From a virus: a stretch of 42,920 bases of DNA. The notes beneath the pieces are model-generated. The model was not told where the DNA came from. It searched no databases and saw only the letters and a list, made by a program, of their open reading frames with translations. Where the stretch lies: the IMG/VR virus record IMGVR_UViG_3300030102_001245, positions 1 to 42,920 of that record. One strand, 5' to 3'. Below are positions 29,786 to 38,095 of this stretch, one piece after another. The translations under genes and the position numbers were made by a program. How positions within the stretch are numbered: position 1 is the first letter of the stretch; each line of letters starts with the position of its first letter.

Positions 29786-30259
29786 ATGGATTTAGGAGAT
29801 GCATTTTACCCTGACGATCCGCTTGATTTCAGTAAGTCAGTCCCTGCGGGAAGATACACCGCTAGTATTGTAAGCATGGATATGTCTGAGAACGTAAGGT
29901 TCGGTAGGTATGTGGCAGATATATTCAAGCCTGAATACGCAATAGATAAGGACGAGCATCCCGACTATGCTGATAGTATCGTAAAGGATAATGGGATATT
30001 CAGATACAAGAAGACGGAAGATTCGTTATACGAGCACAAGAAGAACTGGGGCTTTGCAAAGTTTATCTCCATGATGAAGCTTAGGAAAGAAGACGGGAAG
30101 GGTAATCAACTGCCCTTCCTTTATCTTCACGATATTAAAATGGCTAAGGTATTAATAGATGTATACAGGAAGAAATTTATAAACGACTTAGATACAGAAG
30201 TTCACTACCCCGTAGCCAGAGTAATACAATTATTAGATCAACCACCTGTACCATTCTAA
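29786..30259 (+). CDS. SSB-like protein (157 aa)
   Basis: The ending DQPPVPF resembles the C-terminal tip of bacterial SSB proteins (acidic residues then PF), which recruits partner proteins. The N-terminal part (PAGRYTASIVSMDMSENVRF) has the beta-strand spacing of an OB-type fold used in several phage single-strand binding proteins. Its overlaps with neighbours and location in the nuclease block fit a single-strand DNA binding role. The OB fold itself is not proven by any motif. Confidence 0.55.
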   Translation: MDLGDAFYPDDPLDFSKSVPAGRYTASIVSMDMSENVRFGRYVADIFKPEYAIDKDEHPDYADSIVKDNGIFRYKKTEDSLYEHKKNWGFAKFISMMKLRKEDGKGNQLPFLYLHDIKMAKVLIDVYRKKFINDLDTEVHYPVARVIQLLDQPPVPF

Positions 30260-30741
30260 TGGATATACTAACAAAAAAAGGACAAAAGTCTTTAGAGTAT
30301 GAAAGAAAGATGTTAGATAAAATAAACTTTCATATATGCAAAGAACACAAAGAAAACTCTATGTTGATAGAGACTGACAAAAACATGGATGCTAAGGTGG
30401 ATGGGATTATTGTGAAAAACAATCAGGTCTCAGGGATTTTCGAGTCTAAGTGTAGAGATATGAGTCTTATGAAGCTCAGAGAGTTTGGGTCTTGGCTTAT
30501 TACCTTTGATAAAATACTTGAAGGTAGAAAACTATCACAGCTTTTGAGAGTTCCTTTTATTGGCTTTCTTTATTTGATACCAGATGAGATTATTATGTAT
30601 TGGAAAATCACAGATAAATATGGAAACTTTCTGTTTGATTTTGACGTTAAAAATACAAAGACACAGAAAACAATTAACGGTGGTAGCATTGTTAGAACCA
30701 ATGCATACTTACCAGTAAAGAGAGGAGCAGAACTATTATGA
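30259..30741 (+). CDS. PD-(D/E)XK-type nuclease (160 aa)
   Basis: The catalytic pattern is D48 (AKVDGIIVKNN), then E62-S-K64 (GIFESKCRDMS), the D-X(n)-E-X-K core of the PD-(D/E)XK superfamily. The N-terminus GQKSLEYERKMLDKI supplies the helix that normally precedes the core. It is probably an endonuclease or a repair/resolving enzyme that may act with the SSB-like protein and the recombinase-like nuclease. No more specific family is recognised. Confidence 0.7.
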   Translation: MDILTKKGQKSLEYERKMLDKINFHICKEHKENSMLIETDKNMDAKVDGIIVKNNQVSGIFESKCRDMSLMKLREFGSWLITFDKILEGRKLSQLLRVPFIGFLYLIPDEIIMYWKITDKYGNFLFDFDVKNTKTQKTINGGSIVRTNAYLPVKRGAELL

Positions 30742-30992
30742 AAAAATATACATGTACAGCTTTGATTAAATATTCAAAGGAAGAGGTTTCACTGCATATT
30801 AACGCATTGAACATGGCTATACTAAGTTTTAAAGATAATGATATGCATAGTTACATCAAGCCCTACAAGTCTTTATTGAAAGATATGAAGAGGATAGAAT
30901 CTAAAATGACAGACAAAGAAAACAATGCAATCTTAGACAGACTATCTGAAGAAGAATTAATGGTAGAGGGATCGGTAATAAAAAATGTTTGA
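30738..30992 (+). CDS. Hypothetical helical protein (84 aa)
   Basis: Helical, charged protein (EEVSLHINALNMAILSFKD; YIKPYKSLLKDMKRIESK), overlapping the nuclease stop by four bases and the zinc-ribbon start by eight. No family recognised. Confidence 0.5.
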   Translation: MKKYTCTALIKYSKEEVSLHINALNMAILSFKDNDMHSYIKPYKSLLKDMKRIESKMTDKENNAILDRLSEEELMVEGSVIKNV

Positions 30993-31155
30993 TCTCACCA
31001 GAACAAAATATGTAAATGGTCATTACATTATAGAGTATTTGTATGAGTGTGATAAGTGTGACAATACTCACTGGTCAGATTCCAAAAGACTTTACATGAG
31101 TTGCCCTCGCTGTAGAAATAAAAAGGTGCACAGTAAAATGAGGTTAGCAGTATGA
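30985..31155 (+). CDS. Zinc-ribbon protein (56 aa)
   Basis: ATG 30985 lies inside the previous gene's last codons; TGA 31153-31155 overlaps the next ATG. Two CxxC pairs, C22/C25 (ECDKC) and C40/C43 (CPRC), with RLYMSCPRCRNKKVHSK. It looks like a single zinc ribbon, as in proteins that bind DNA or RNA polymerase. Overlapping start and stop with both neighbours support it despite its small size. Confidence 0.65.
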   Translation: MFDLTRTKYVNGHYIIEYLYECDKCDNTHWSDSKRLYMSCPRCRNKKVHSKMRLAV

Positions 31156-31487
31156 AGAATCCTAAAAACGTAAGGCGTGGTAGAAGAGCAAGGCAACGTG
31201 GTGCAGAGCTACAGAGACAAGCAGTACGTATGGCGAAAGAAGCAGGGCTCGAAGCTTTTAACAGAGACCGAGGTGGTGCACAGCATGAACAGGGAGATAT
31301 AGAAATAGAAGGACAATACTTTGGATGCAAAAGAAGAAAACAAATAGCAGTGTGGATGAAGCCAGAGAAACAAGAGCATGGTGTAGTAATCCGTGAAGAT
31401 CGTGGTAAGCCTTACATTGTTTTAGACTATGAATATTTTATTAACACATTATCTATAATGAAGGAGATGGCAAATGAAGACAAATAA
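31152..31487 (+). CDS. Holliday-junction-resolvase-like protein (111 aa)
   Basis: The text RRARQRGAELQRQAVRMAKE resembles the N-terminal helix of archaeal-type resolvases, and GDIEIEGQYFGCKRRK (about 48-63) is the metal-binding strand with D49 and K60. In most Hjc-like enzymes the position two before the Lys is Glu (ECK); here it is Gly (GCK). It may be a natural variant of a phage PD-(D/E)XK clade or an enzyme that uses another acid (E51 or E19). It would resolve DNA branches before packaging. Confidence 0.65.
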   Translation: MKNPKNVRRGRRARQRGAELQRQAVRMAKEAGLEAFNRDRGGAQHEQGDIEIEGQYFGCKRRKQIAVWMKPEKQEHGVVIREDRGKPYIVLDYEYFINTLSIMKEMANEDK

Positions 31488-31683
31488 ATTAATGGGTGCT
31501 AGGGGACTAGTTACATACTATAAAAAAATTATTAAACAAGGTAGAGTTTCACCAAACGGATCAACTTACAAAAGAATGGTGGAGCTTGAAACAAGATTGA
31601 ATAACAAAACAGGGCGACCTGATTCTTACAAAGAGAATGACAATGTAAAGTCTCTCGGTTGGCTAAAAAAGGTAATGAATTAG
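31474..31683 (+). CDS. Small basic protein (69 aa)
   Basis: The start overlaps the resolvase-like stop by 14 bases with AAGGAGATGGCAA upstream. It contains GARGLVTYYKKIIKQGRV and TYKRMVELETRLNNK, a helical and positively charged protein that could bind DNA. No family recognised. Confidence 0.5.
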   Translation: MKTNKLMGARGLVTYYKKIIKQGRVSPNGSTYKRMVELETRLNNKTGRPDSYKENDNVKSLGWLKKVMN

Positions 31684-31706
31684 GTTGCCCATAACTAGGA
31701 GGCAAA

Positions 31707-31916
31707 ATGGCCGAATACAAAATAAAAGACAACAGCTTTACGCTGTGGAAAAACAAGTACAAAAAAGACGGTGATAAAAAGCCTGACTACACTGGCAACG
31801 GTATGGTAAACGGAGAGAAGAAAGATTTTTCTCTCTGGATTAACGAAACCGATAAGGGAGATAGGTATCTTTCTGGTCAGTTTAAGGAAGAGTACAAGAA
31901 AAAAACGCCATTTTAG
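31707..31916 (+). CDS. Small protein with SSB-like PF tail (69 aa)
   Basis: A 69-residue beta-rich protein (SFTLWKNKYKKDGDKKPDY; FSLWINETDKGDRYLSGQF) whose layout recalls the short DUF736-like or OB-fold phage proteins. It ends KKTPF, a PF tip like that of the SSB-like protein at 29786. No catalytic residues. Preceded by TAGGAGGCAAA; followed by a GC-rich hairpin. Confidence 0.6.
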   Translation: MAEYKIKDNSFTLWKNKYKKDGDKKPDYTGNGMVNGEKKDFSLWINETDKGDRYLSGQFKEEYKKKTPF

Positions 31917-31930
31917 GTCTTGTTAATAAT

Positions 31931-31949
31931 AGGGGGGCTACGGCCCCCT
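31931..31949 (+). terminator. GC-rich hairpin after the SSB-tail gene
   Basis: AGGGGG (31931-31936) pairs with CCCCCT (31944-31949) over a short loop, with a later T-rich stretch (AGTTTTTATTT at about 31958-31968). Terminator-like but without an immediate U-run. Confidence 0.55.
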
Positions 31950-31979
31950 TATTCAATAGTTTTTATTTAGGCGATACTT

Positions 31980-32282
31980 ATGTCCAATAATTTATTTTAC
32001 AGCGAAAATCGTGAGATTAGAGGGGGTTTTTTAAAGCCAATGTTTGAAATTTGCAGTAAAACCAATAGAACCTGTGGTTTTTGCGGTAAATCATATTTTA
32101 ACCCACAAAAACAAAAAAATGATGACCAACTTAAAAAATTTTGTGGAGTTGCAGGTAGTTATGACACTCAAGTTTCTTCACTTCCAGAGTGTTGGTTGAA
32201 GATGACAAAGAGTCAAAGGTCTACATACACAAAGAAAAAGAAAGAAGAACTTTTTTCTATACAAATAAGGAGTAGTAAGTAA
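31980..32282 (+). CDS. Cysteine-rich small protein (100 aa)
   Basis: C25, C32/C35 (RTCGFCGKSYF), C55 and C71 suggest a zinc-binding fold around residues 25-75. C-terminus basic (KKKKEELFSIQIRSSK). Upstream ribosome site is weak. Family not recognised. Its stop overlaps the next ATG (TAATG). Confidence 0.55.
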   Translation: MSNNLFYSENREIRGGFLKPMFEICSKTNRTCGFCGKSYFNPQKQKNDDQLKKFCGVAGSYDTQVSSLPECWLKMTKSQRSTYTKKKKEELFSIQIRSSK

Positions 32283-32479
32283 TGGATATAATGGATGACT
32301 TTCCAGTAGAAGAAGAACCTATGGAACCTGAATTGGTTTCTGAGTTTATGGTAATCATTAAAGATTTAAAAAAGAAACGTATTACAGCACAAGTATATTA
32401 CAAAAGATTAGCTAAGTTTTGGGAGAAGCATGGGTTTCCAGAATTTGCAGAGGAAACTTTATTGTACGTTACGGATTAG
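32282..32479 (+). CDS. Hypothetical last early gene (65 aa)
   Basis: Acidic start (MDIMDDFPVEEEPMEPELV), then helix (FMVIIKDLKKKRITAQVY) and KHGFPEFAEETLLYVTD. It converges with the large ejection protein gene on the other strand: stop ends overlap by 11 bases. No terminator is visible between the two arms, so they may transcribe into each other. Confidence 0.55.
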   Translation: MDIMDDFPVEEEPMEPELVSEFMVIIKDLKKKRITAQVYYKRLAKFWEKHGFPEFAEETLLYVTD

Positions 32480-35400
32480 CTCTCTTCTTTGCTTTTAGTA
32501 TAATTCTTTTTGTTATCTCATCTACAGATATATCATCATACAATAAAGGACTTTGGGGAAACGTTCTATTCCAGTTGTTTAGAAGTCTTGTTGCTTTTAT
32601 AGAATCACCATCAATTAAGTGATCTAGTATTCTTGCACGAGTTAATCCTTTTCTGTATTTAACATAAGCCTTACGTTGCCCTTCAGGCTCTATCTGTTCT
32701 GCCAGTCTTCTTGGAACTGTACCTAAAACTGGAGCAACATATTTAGGCATCCTTTGTAACGCACCGATACCTCCATACTCTCCTATGTTTTCCCATGTCT
32801 TCGTCATCGCTGTCCATATCTTATCAAAGTCCTGAACAACGGCAGGCTTACCCGCAAACTCTAAAGCTCTAATTGTATTTTCAGAAGCTACTATATCCAT
32901 GCCTACACCAAAAGCACCAACAGATGCAAACCTATCCAACACATCTCCCCATGTCATTCTATCTACATTTACCAATGAGTTTATTTTTCTATCACCAAAC
33001 GCTACATCTTTTAAGTTTCCAAAATCTAAAAAATATTCATTCTCATCGTACACTTCTCTACCCGCATAAAACTCTGCAAGCCAGTCTCTAGCGTAAGAAA
33101 CAAACTCACCACCTAACAAGCCAGCAGATGCTATTCTTAACATGGGAAAAACATTTCCTCTTTTTAACTCGTTTCCTAACTGACCTCTTACCCAGTTGAA
33201 CTGCTTGTATCCAAACTTCTTAAATAAAAACAAGGGTCTAAATCTAGGATCATTAAAAACAAGAGGCTCTTCCAGTATATTTCTTTGTAACTGTGTATCT
33301 CTTGCAAACTTATACATGGCTTCAGCTTTTTGCCTATCTGTAATTTTATTAATATTTGTCAAACCTAAATCTCTAAGGTTTTGCCTAGCCCAGTTTTGTC
33401 TAAATTTAAAGACACCAGTTCCTTTACCCTGTGCTACTGGTTGCAATAAATCAATCCATTCTTTAGCGGCCGCTGATGAAACCAACTGATTGATTTCGTT
33501 TATCTTCTTAAATCCAGATAGCCATGTTGCCCCCTCTGCAAACTTGCCAAAAAAACCGTCATTTGGATTTAAACCTGCAAGTGATTGATATAATGATATA
33601 TTACTAACTCCAGACTGTCTAATTAGCTTTCTATACTCTGAAGATGTAGATAGCTTGTACATTCCTTTTATTACAGGATAGTATCCGGCTTTCACAGCAG
33701 TAGATATAGATAACTGTGTTATGTTTGGAACAGTTGCAAAGCCTAGTCCTATCTTAGAACCTATTTCAAAATCTACAATATCACTCCAAACTCTTCTGGC
33801 AGAAGCACTTTTCCAATTATAAGATGGGTCGAGTTCTATATTGTTACTTTGTATTTTATAGAGTTGGTCTAATACATCTGCTTCTTTTTTAAAAACTTCA
33901 ATCTGTTTTTCAGTGTATTGATTTCTTTCGTTTCGACTCATCTTTCTAAGTTCACTGATAGATCGTTTCCAAAACTCACCTCTATTACCAAACTGCTCAA
34001 CGCTTGCAACACGTCTTGCCCACTGGTGAGTATACTGTGCCAGTGCAACCCTAGCATCTCTTTCTAACATAAAATCCGGAAGGTCTTTTGCTTTCCTTGC
34101 AATCTCTAAATTTTTAGCAATGTTGTGATATTGTGTATTAACTGTAGTGTTTAACCTTTGAAATACTTTAGAAACTTTTAAATTAAAATCTGGTATCTGT
34201 TCTCTTTTTAAATCTCTTCTAATACCAGCCATTTCATAAATCGCTCTAAGAGATTGTTCTGACATGCTTCCTTTTGAAACAATATCACCTATCACTTTTT
34301 GAAACTCAGGTTTGTTATACATTGCATTTTCAGTAAATAACTGAGGATTTTTATCTCTTAGCTTTGCAATGTCGTTTGATAAAACCTTTAATATATCTTG
34401 CTTAATAATTCTTGGAAAATAAAATTCTTCTTTCGGCCCCAAGTCTACACCTGCTTTACGAGCTATCTCCCACATATCATCAAGTATAGCTCTGTATTCT
34501 CTTACCTTTGGGTCATTAGCAAATGCAGGGTTCTCTAGTTTTTTACCTAATTCAATAGCTTCTTGTCTTGCTTTTTCTTTTGCTTTTGTTGATACAAACT
34601 CTTTTGCCTTTGCCATACCAGAAGCTTCTAAACCAGCATCAGTAAATCTTTGGCTAAATGTGCCCATCAAAGTAAAGTATCTAGCATCTGCATTATCAAC
34701 TTTAGTTTTTACTTCCGTAGCTAATTGAGTATTTAGCCTTTTTCCAGACCTGTCTAAAACTTTAAATCCGTGATAATCAGACAGAGTCTTATTAGGAACC
34801 ATTGTAGTTTCCCATCCATTATTTTTTAAACGCTTTGAAAGCTTAACAACTCTTGTCTCATGTCTCATTTGATTTAACATTTTAAGCTGTTCAAGAGGTG
34901 TCATTTCTTTTACAATTCTACTTGCGTTCTGACCTCTCAAGTCTTTTCCTGTGATAACTCCAGCTCTATCCTGAAAGGTACTATCGTCCATGTTTAAATT
35001 TTTTCTAATGTCAAAAATACCATTTACCCTTCTTTGAGTTAGTTCGGCAGGGCTACCCTTACCCCCTCTTGTAAAGCCTCTTTGTTGAAACTCTGCAAAT
35101 GTAATTGGCTTTAATTGTTTGTTTGTATTAGCATCCTTAAACTTTACAATGTCCTCGTCTATCCTAACTCTCTCTGTTCCTAACTCTGTTTTCTTTTCCG
35201 ATGTAGTTGTAGAACGCTTATCAAAAACAACGTTTTTTACTTTAACTCCATTTCTATCTATAAAGACTTCGTTAGGCTGTATTCTAGTTTCAGTCTCTAT
35301 CTGACCTAATATCTTTGCTCCCTCATCCGCTGTAAGTTTTACATCTTTTTTAGCTTGTGTAATTTTCTTGTATCCCTTAACCAACTTACCCGTTGCGTAT

Positions 35401-36380
35401 TTTTGTGCACCTAAAGCACCTATCACTCCAGCCGCATGTGCAAAATCTTCAGGGGTTGGTAATCGTCCCTCTAAAAGAGGAGCAACTACAGCAAAATCAG
35501 TTGTTTGTGCGGCTTTTGTAGCGGCTACTTGTGTTATAGGATTTAGGTTTCTTGTAGCGGATTGAACTATAGGGCCAAGAGCACCTGTTGTTGCACCTAA
35601 TACAGCACCTTTAGATGCGTTCTTAATATTCATAAGCAAATCAAACTCTTGATCTGGATCAGCTATTTGACCAAGGCTAGACTGTAATCCACTGTAAAAA
35701 CCTAGTTGAGTACCACCGACAGTAGCGGCTTGAAAAGCTTGGTTTACCACTCTTGGTGTAGCTTTTTTTATTACTTCCTCAGCAGTCTTTAGAGGAACCT
35801 TGTTTAACAGTAATCTTCTCTTAGCTTCTTCTGCATTTTTACCAACAATAGCTCTTGCTAAATCGTCACTAACAGCAACTCCTTTTCCAACTCCTTGCTG
35901 TACAGCTTTTTTTACCGCTGTTTTTGTAGCACTCTTTACAGCTAGACCACCAATACCACCCGTTCCTATCATAGTAAGAACATCTGCTGGTTGCAAAAAA
36001 GATATAATACTTGCACCTACATCTTCTAGTATATCTGGTTTGTAATTTGACAAGTCAAACCTAGCTTCTCCGGTAGCTACTTGTTCTGCTAAGCCAGTGA
36101 TGCTCTGATTGTACCCAGCCTTTACCCAGTCTGGTAGCCAGTCTCCGGGTATAAAACCGTACAAGTCTTTATCTTCTTTGGGGATTTTGTGCTCTGTATT
36201 TTTTTCTAAAAGAGCATCGTAGTATGTAGATGAGTCAAATAAATTGTTATCGTAATCTGATTTTTGCTCTAGGTAATCTCCAGTGTTTTGAACTTTCTGT
36301 ATAGAGACATCATCTAAGTCTCCAGATAGATTGTTTAATAAGTCATCGTAATATGAATATTGCCTTGTTGATTCAGCCAT
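32469..36380 (-). CDS. Large internal virion (ejection) protein (1303 aa)
   Basis: The largest ORF in the window. N-terminal part (about 1-110) hydrophilic with DDLLNNLSGDLDD. Then a Gly/Ala-rich hydrophobic part (about 140-160, GTGGIGGLAVKSATKTAVKK) and a long helical central part. The C-terminal half contains FEIGSKIGLGFATVPNITQL. Its size, helical content and place after two other internal-type genes match gp16-like internal proteins of podoviruses, which are ejected into the cell envelope to conduct DNA. No transglycosylase or polymerase motif is evident. The family link is by size and context. Confidence 0.6.
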   Translation of the reverse strand: MAESTRQYSYYDDLLNNLSGDLDDVSIQKVQNTGDYLEQKSDYDNNLFDSSTYYDALLEKNTEHKIPKEDKDLYGFIPGDWLPDWVKAGYNQSITGLAEQVATGEARFDLSNYKPDILEDVGASIISFLQPADVLTMIGTGGIGGLAVKSATKTAVKKAVQQGVGKGVAVSDDLARAIVGKNAEEAKRRLLLNKVPLKTAEEVIKKATPRVVNQAFQAATVGGTQLGFYSGLQSSLGQIADPDQEFDLLMNIKNASKGAVLGATTGALGPIVQSATRNLNPITQVAATKAAQTTDFAVVAPLLEGRLPTPEDFAHAAGVIGALGAQKYATGKLVKGYKKITQAKKDVKLTADEGAKILGQIETETRIQPNEVFIDRNGVKVKNVVFDKRSTTTSEKKTELGTERVRIDEDIVKFKDANTNKQLKPITFAEFQQRGFTRGGKGSPAELTQRRVNGIFDIRKNLNMDDSTFQDRAGVITGKDLRGQNASRIVKEMTPLEQLKMLNQMRHETRVVKLSKRLKNNGWETTMVPNKTLSDYHGFKVLDRSGKRLNTQLATEVKTKVDNADARYFTLMGTFSQRFTDAGLEASGMAKAKEFVSTKAKEKARQEAIELGKKLENPAFANDPKVREYRAILDDMWEIARKAGVDLGPKEEFYFPRIIKQDILKVLSNDIAKLRDKNPQLFTENAMYNKPEFQKVIGDIVSKGSMSEQSLRAIYEMAGIRRDLKREQIPDFNLKVSKVFQRLNTTVNTQYHNIAKNLEIARKAKDLPDFMLERDARVALAQYTHQWARRVASVEQFGNRGEFWKRSISELRKMSRNERNQYTEKQIEVFKKEADVLDQLYKIQSNNIELDPSYNWKSASARRVWSDIVDFEIGSKIGLGFATVPNITQLSISTAVKAGYYPVIKGMYKLSTSSEYRKLIRQSGVSNISLYQSLAGLNPNDGFFGKFAEGATWLSGFKKINEINQLVSSAAAKEWIDLLQPVAQGKGTGVFKFRQNWARQNLRDLGLTNINKITDRQKAEAMYKFARDTQLQRNILEEPLVFNDPRFRPLFLFKKFGYKQFNWVRGQLGNELKRGNVFPMLRIASAGLLGGEFVSYARDWLAEFYAGREVYDENEYFLDFGNLKDVAFGDRKINSLVNVDRMTWGDVLDRFASVGAFGVGMDIVASENTIRALEFAGKPAVVQDFDKIWTAMTKTWENIGEYGGIGALQRMPKYVAPVLGTVPRRLAEQIEPEGQRKAYVKYRKGLTRARILDHLIDGDSIKATRLLNNWNRTFPQSPLLYDDISVDEITKRIILKAKKRANP

Positions 36381-36389
36381 AACATATCA

Positions 36390-38084
36390 TTACTGAATTG
36401 GCTGTGGTGTACCTAAAGGATCAGCCATTGCACCGGGAAGGTTAATAAGTCTTTGCATTAAATTTTGAGTTCGTTGTTGATCTTCATCAAAATTTAATTC
36501 TTTATTTATCTCCGCTAATAATTGACTATCTGCTTTACTTAGCTTGCCTTTGTTGAATTTAAAAGCACCTTTACCACCACGTGCATCACGATCTAATGTA
36601 ACCTGTAAACCAGTAGGATTATTTTTAATAATATCCTTAAACATTTTAATTTGCTTTGCAAACTTTTTTGTTTTAGGTATTTGCCTATACAAATCCTTTA
36701 CCTGACTAACTAAATTGTCACGAGTTTTTAAGGCATTATTTAATTCTATTGTTTTTTGATTAGCACCTCTTCTACCAGCTCCTTCATATTGCTCTGGATT
36801 AAGAGTTAGTGTGCTTAACTTACCAGCTTCTATTTCAAACTGCCTAGCTACCCTATCATAATATTCTGGATTATCCCTCCCCTCTGGTGGTAAATCAAAT
36901 GCAAGTGCGTTAGGGTCTATTCTAAAACCAGAATCTTCTCTTTCACCTTCTTGTATTTTCTGTCCTGCTATACTAAGTCTTTCAATAAGACCACTTATTC
37001 CCGGTAACGGCCTAGATGTAGTAATATCTATGTCTCTACCTTGACTTAGTAAATCCATAGCGTTTTTATATTCTTGACTATCCTCTGGCTCTGTAGCGAG
37101 AACATACTGAGCATTAACTAATTCATTTTGATTTAATGCTTCCCCACGTGTTGAAGCTAAAGTTTCAGTAGCTGTATCGTAATCTGGCCTTGCTATGAAA
37201 GGAGATATTGCAGGAACAACTGTTCCAGTTGGAGCACCAGTTTCTGGTACAGGAGCAGTAATTCTATATTTATTATAAAGTTCATCAACGCCTTTTTGAT
37301 AATTGCCTAATAATCCTTTTAAATTTTTAAGATTTGTTGAAGGGTCAAGCCCAGACTTTTTTAAGTTATTTAATATCTCTTGAGCAGTTTTATTATCAGT
37401 GTCTATACTAGGTATCTTTTTAGCCTCTTCTATCATTTGCCTTTCTATAATAGCAATATTAGCTAGATTTCCTTTTAGTGTACTTTGATCTTCTCTAGAC
37501 ATGGTACGCATATTGGTTTCTCTTTGATTGTCGTACTTGCCCTTTGCTTTTACTAAAGTGTCATAAGCAAACGAATCTCTTTCTTTTAATATGTTTATTT
37601 GCTCTGGAGATATTTTAATTTTATCGTAATCGTAAAAAGTTGCATTTGGGCCGAGATTCTGTATTTGACTTACCTTACTCTGAATTTCAGAAAGGCTAGA
37701 GCTTTGGGCTTCATCTTGAGCATCAAAAAATTGTGCTTGGTCTTCATAGTCATACCTCCTAGCTAACCTTGCCTTACCTTCAAAATCGTATTTTGGCAAA
37801 GCATTAAGGATTCTATTATAGTCACTTTTTCTGATGGCTTTATCTTTGTCATCTTGAGCTTTATCATAGCGTATTTGTTCTTTATCTCTTTGCTCTTTTG
37901 CTATACGTTGGGAATCCTCATACCTTTTATCTGCCAGTTGCTGTCTTTCAAGAGCTAATTGGTTTCTCTGATAATCGTTAAAATAATCTGGCAGTCTATC
38001 TAAAAAGTCTGCAAGAGGATTGTCAAACCTAGCAGGGCCTAACCTTTGTCTTCTACTGTATATACTTCTAGTGTGTCCGGGCAT
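36390..38084 (-). CDS. Internal virion protein, coiled-coil (564 aa)
   Basis: Very charged helical protein with a long coiled coil near the start (YQRNQLALERQQLADKRYE and onwards). It has further helical stretches and few hydrophobic patches. It is encoded directly between the two other internal-type genes, in the same order as the ejection proteins of many podoviruses. The exact role is inferred from context. Confidence 0.55.
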   Translation of the reverse strand: MPGHTRSIYSRRQRLGPARFDNPLADFLDRLPDYFNDYQRNQLALERQQLADKRYEDSQRIAKEQRDKEQIRYDKAQDDKDKAIRKSDYNRILNALPKYDFEGKARLARRYDYEDQAQFFDAQDEAQSSSLSEIQSKVSQIQNLGPNATFYDYDKIKISPEQINILKERDSFAYDTLVKAKGKYDNQRETNMRTMSREDQSTLKGNLANIAIIERQMIEEAKKIPSIDTDNKTAQEILNNLKKSGLDPSTNLKNLKGLLGNYQKGVDELYNKYRITAPVPETGAPTGTVVPAISPFIARPDYDTATETLASTRGEALNQNELVNAQYVLATEPEDSQEYKNAMDLLSQGRDIDITTSRPLPGISGLIERLSIAGQKIQEGEREDSGFRIDPNALAFDLPPEGRDNPEYYDRVARQFEIEAGKLSTLTLNPEQYEGAGRRGANQKTIELNNALKTRDNLVSQVKDLYRQIPKTKKFAKQIKMFKDIIKNNPTGLQVTLDRDARGGKGAFKFNKGKLSKADSQLLAEINKELNFDEDQQRTQNLMQRLINLPGAMADPLGTPQPIQ

Positions 38085-38095
38085 CGTAATTGTCC

